A stretch of 64,000 bases of DNA from an uncultured bacterium. Its GTDB lineage: Bacteria; Cyanobacteriota; Vampirovibrionia; Gastranaerophilales; Gastranaerophilaceae. The notes beneath the pieces are model-generated. The model made no database searches. It was not told the origin of the DNA and worked only from the letters and a program-made list of their open reading frames with translations. The stretch is from the NCBI GenBank assembly GCA_948684385.1, contig CAPQCU010000012.1, positions 1-64,000 of the forward strand, in the 5' to 3' direction. The translations under genes were made by a program, and so were the position numbers. This document shows positions 62,661-64,000 of this stretch, one piece after another (the first letter of the stretch is position 1; every line of letters starts with the position of its first letter).

Positions 62661-62681
62661 ATATAACAAATTTAACCAACA

Positions 62682-62699
62682 TTGTCTACTTGTAGACAA
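62682..62699. repeat. Second TTGTCTA-type palindrome
   Basis: TTGTCTAC-TT-GTAGACAA is a perfect palindrome and shares TTGTCTA/TAGACAA with the larger one at 61425. The two flank the second copy of the duplicated gene. Confidence 0.5.
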
Positions 62700-62730
62700 A
62701 ATTGTAATACAAAAAACAGAAAGGATTTTT

Positions 62731-63330
62731 ATGGAAGAAATTCAAGAACAAAATTCTGTTACAGAGCCGGCAAATACCGAAAACTCTAATACAGAAACAG
62801 CACAAAACGAAGGACAAGCTCAAAGCGCCCCTTCTGAACTTCTCTTAGGCAAGTTCAAATCAGTTGATGATCTTACGAAAGCATATCAGGAGCTTGAAAG
62901 GCATCAAGGTTTTCAATCTCAAGAGCTCGGCCAGCTCAGAGAACAAGGCGCAGCAATTAACAACATCACGCAGCTCTGGGCTAAAGAAAAAGAAATTCAA
63001 GCAGCTAAAGAAGAGCTTATGCAGGCTTCTCAAAAATATGACAAACCTGAATATTTTCAAGATCCGGCTTTTAGAGAAATGTATAAAGCAGCCTATCTTG
63101 CCCTCGGGAAAAACCTCGATGCAGATAAATTTATAGGACTTGTTGAAAACTATGTTGCTTCAAGAATTTACGCAAAAGAAAAAGAAAAATCTGCTAAAAA
63201 CGAAACCGAAAAAGCAATCAGCTCAATGACTTTCTCAAAAAACAACACATCTTCACTCACTCCGCCTTCAAAAAGGCTGGACGAAATGACGCCTAAAGAA
63301 GTTGATGAGCTTCTTGAAAGACTTATTTAA
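62731..63330 (+). CDS. Phage capsid scaffold protein
   Basis: The 199-residue, acidic, helical protein begins with a Glu/Asn/Thr-rich tail, then LLGKFKSVDDLTKAYQELERHQGFQSQELGQL, a segment typical of scaffolds of podovirus-type heads, and ends with a helix (RLDEMTPKEVDELLERLI). Scaffolds lie right before the major capsid gene, as here. AGAAAGG precedes the ATG. Confidence 0.75.
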   Translation: MEEIQEQNSVTEPANTENSNTETAQNEGQAQSAPSELLLGKFKSVDDLTKAYQELERHQGFQSQELGQLREQGAAINNITQLWAKEKEIQAAKEELMQASQKYDKPEYFQDPAFREMYKAAYLALGKNLDADKFIGLVENYVASRIYAKEKEKSAKNETEKAISSMTFSKNNTSSLTPPSKRLDEMTPKEVDELLERLI

Positions 63331-63360
63331 AAAGTAACAAACTAAAAAGAAAGGAAAACC

Positions 63361-64000
63361 ATGACTACCACAAAACAAATGATAGTAAACGCTTTTAACA
63401 AAGCTTTTAACAAACATTTCTACAACGAGCTTGTTGTAGGTAAACTCGCTCACGCCGAGTTTAAAGACAATATCTCAAAAGGCGACGAAGTTGATATTAC
63501 AATGCCCGGCCTGGTAACTCTTTTTGATTACGACGGTGGAGACCTTCCAAATCCGGAAGCAGCAACTCTTTCTACATGCAAAGTTAAAATCGACAGAGGA
63601 AAAGCGTTCCACTTCGAACTTAACGAAATGGAAGAAAAAATGCTTCAAAATTCTTCTGATAATGCAGAAGCTCAGATAGAACAAGCAAAAGATTACACAA
63701 ATGATGCAATCAAGCAGTTCTCAGCTGCAGTAGATTCTGCATACGCAAACCTTTACACAAGAGCAGGGCATTATTTAGATAACAGCGGTTCTGCTATCAC
63801 TTTAACTGCAACAAATGCAAAAGACATTTTAGCTTACATGCAAGCTAAGTTCCAGCGCGGCGACGGCAAAGGACACACAAACTGGATTGACGGTTCAATG
63901 GTATGTATCATCCCGCCTGAATATCAGTTCTTCTTAGGAAAATCAGATGATTTAAGATACACCGAAGCCGGCAAAGAAGAAATTAGAAAAGGCTACATCG
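63361..64000 (+). CDS. Phage major capsid protein, 3' end outside the window
   Basis: The frame runs without a stop to the window edge (213 codons). The N-terminus MTTTKQMIVNAFNKAFNKHF, GDEVDITMPGLVTLFDYDGG and FHFELNEMEEKMLQNS match major capsid proteins of the P22-like/podovirus coat style, and the order portal, scaffold, coat supports it. GAAAGGAAAA precedes the ATG. The HK97-fold family cannot be set without the rest. Confidence 0.85.
   Translation, partial: MTTTKQMIVNAFNKAFNKHFYNELVVGKLAHAEFKDNISKGDEVDITMPGLVTLFDYDGGDLPNPEAATLSTCKVKIDRGKAFHFELNEMEEKMLQNSSDNAEAQIEQAKDYTNDAIKQFSAAVDSAYANLYTRAGHYLDNSGSAITLTATNAKDILAYMQAKFQRGDGKGHTNWIDGSMVCIIPPEYQFFLGKSDDLRYTEAGKEEIRKGYI

Overview
The window looks like a chromosome segment of a low-GC, anaerobic, flagellated bacterium with two membranes. 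The best guess is a non-photosynthetic relative of cyanobacteria (Melainabacteria/Vampirovibrionia, Gastranaerophilales type). This is an inference from several things: tandem prepilin-like genes of the kind common there, a YidC with a large insert in its periplasmic loop, a very divergent starch-synthase-like protein, a PBS-lyase-type HEAT-repeat protein, and pyruvate formate-lyase with its activase. No photosynthesis genes, rRNA, tRNA or CRISPR array was seen.

Layout. 1-5.8 kb: five consecutive prepilin-like genes, the first cut by the window edge. 6-10.5 kb: uvrA and uvrC; UvrC lacks its usual C-terminal helix-hairpin-helix end. 10.5-13.7 kb (minus): a SprA-like protein and a nadA-mnmA-bioB operon. 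13.8-16.8 kb: a DtxR-type regulator and a pyruvate formate-lyase split into two genes, a large subunit and a separate glycyl-radical subunit, both with cysteine-rich C-termini. 16.9-31 kb: housekeeping and envelope genes (MBL hydrolase, glycogen-synthase-like protein, glmS, ahcY, pflA, plsY, a TPR/P-loop protein, rsmG, waaA, a glycosyltransferase). 31-40.7 kb (minus): a long flagellar operon (SLT, flgF, flgG, flgA, flgI, flgJ, a small gene, flgH, flgN, flgK, flgL). 40.9-48 kb: an Orn/Lys/Arg decarboxylase, a PDDEXK-like membrane protein, an XRE regulator, serS, an HNH protein, queA, yidC. 48.2-50.8 kb (minus): a MotB-like protein, fliL, fliM, fliN. 50.9-54.7 kb: a histidine kinase, the HEAT protein, a zinc dehydrogenase. 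From about 54.9 kb to the end: a prophage or phage-derived block with small genes, two glycosyltransferases on the opposite strand, a portal, a duplicated virion-like gene pair flanking a candidate moron, a scaffold and the start of a major capsid protein. No integrase or large terminase is visible.

Four cross-cutting signals stand out. (1) The split PFL, with its activase 8 kb away. (2) A 9-base motif, GGGGTAAAT, found sixteen times by eye, nearly always in the sense direction, often at stop codons and sometimes in frame as Gly-Val-Asn. (3) At least six genes with a -10 box ending exactly six bases before the ATG and no ribosome binding site, which implies leaderless mRNAs. (4) A C-terminal Ile-Ser-Trp signature shared by three tandem prepilin-like proteins.
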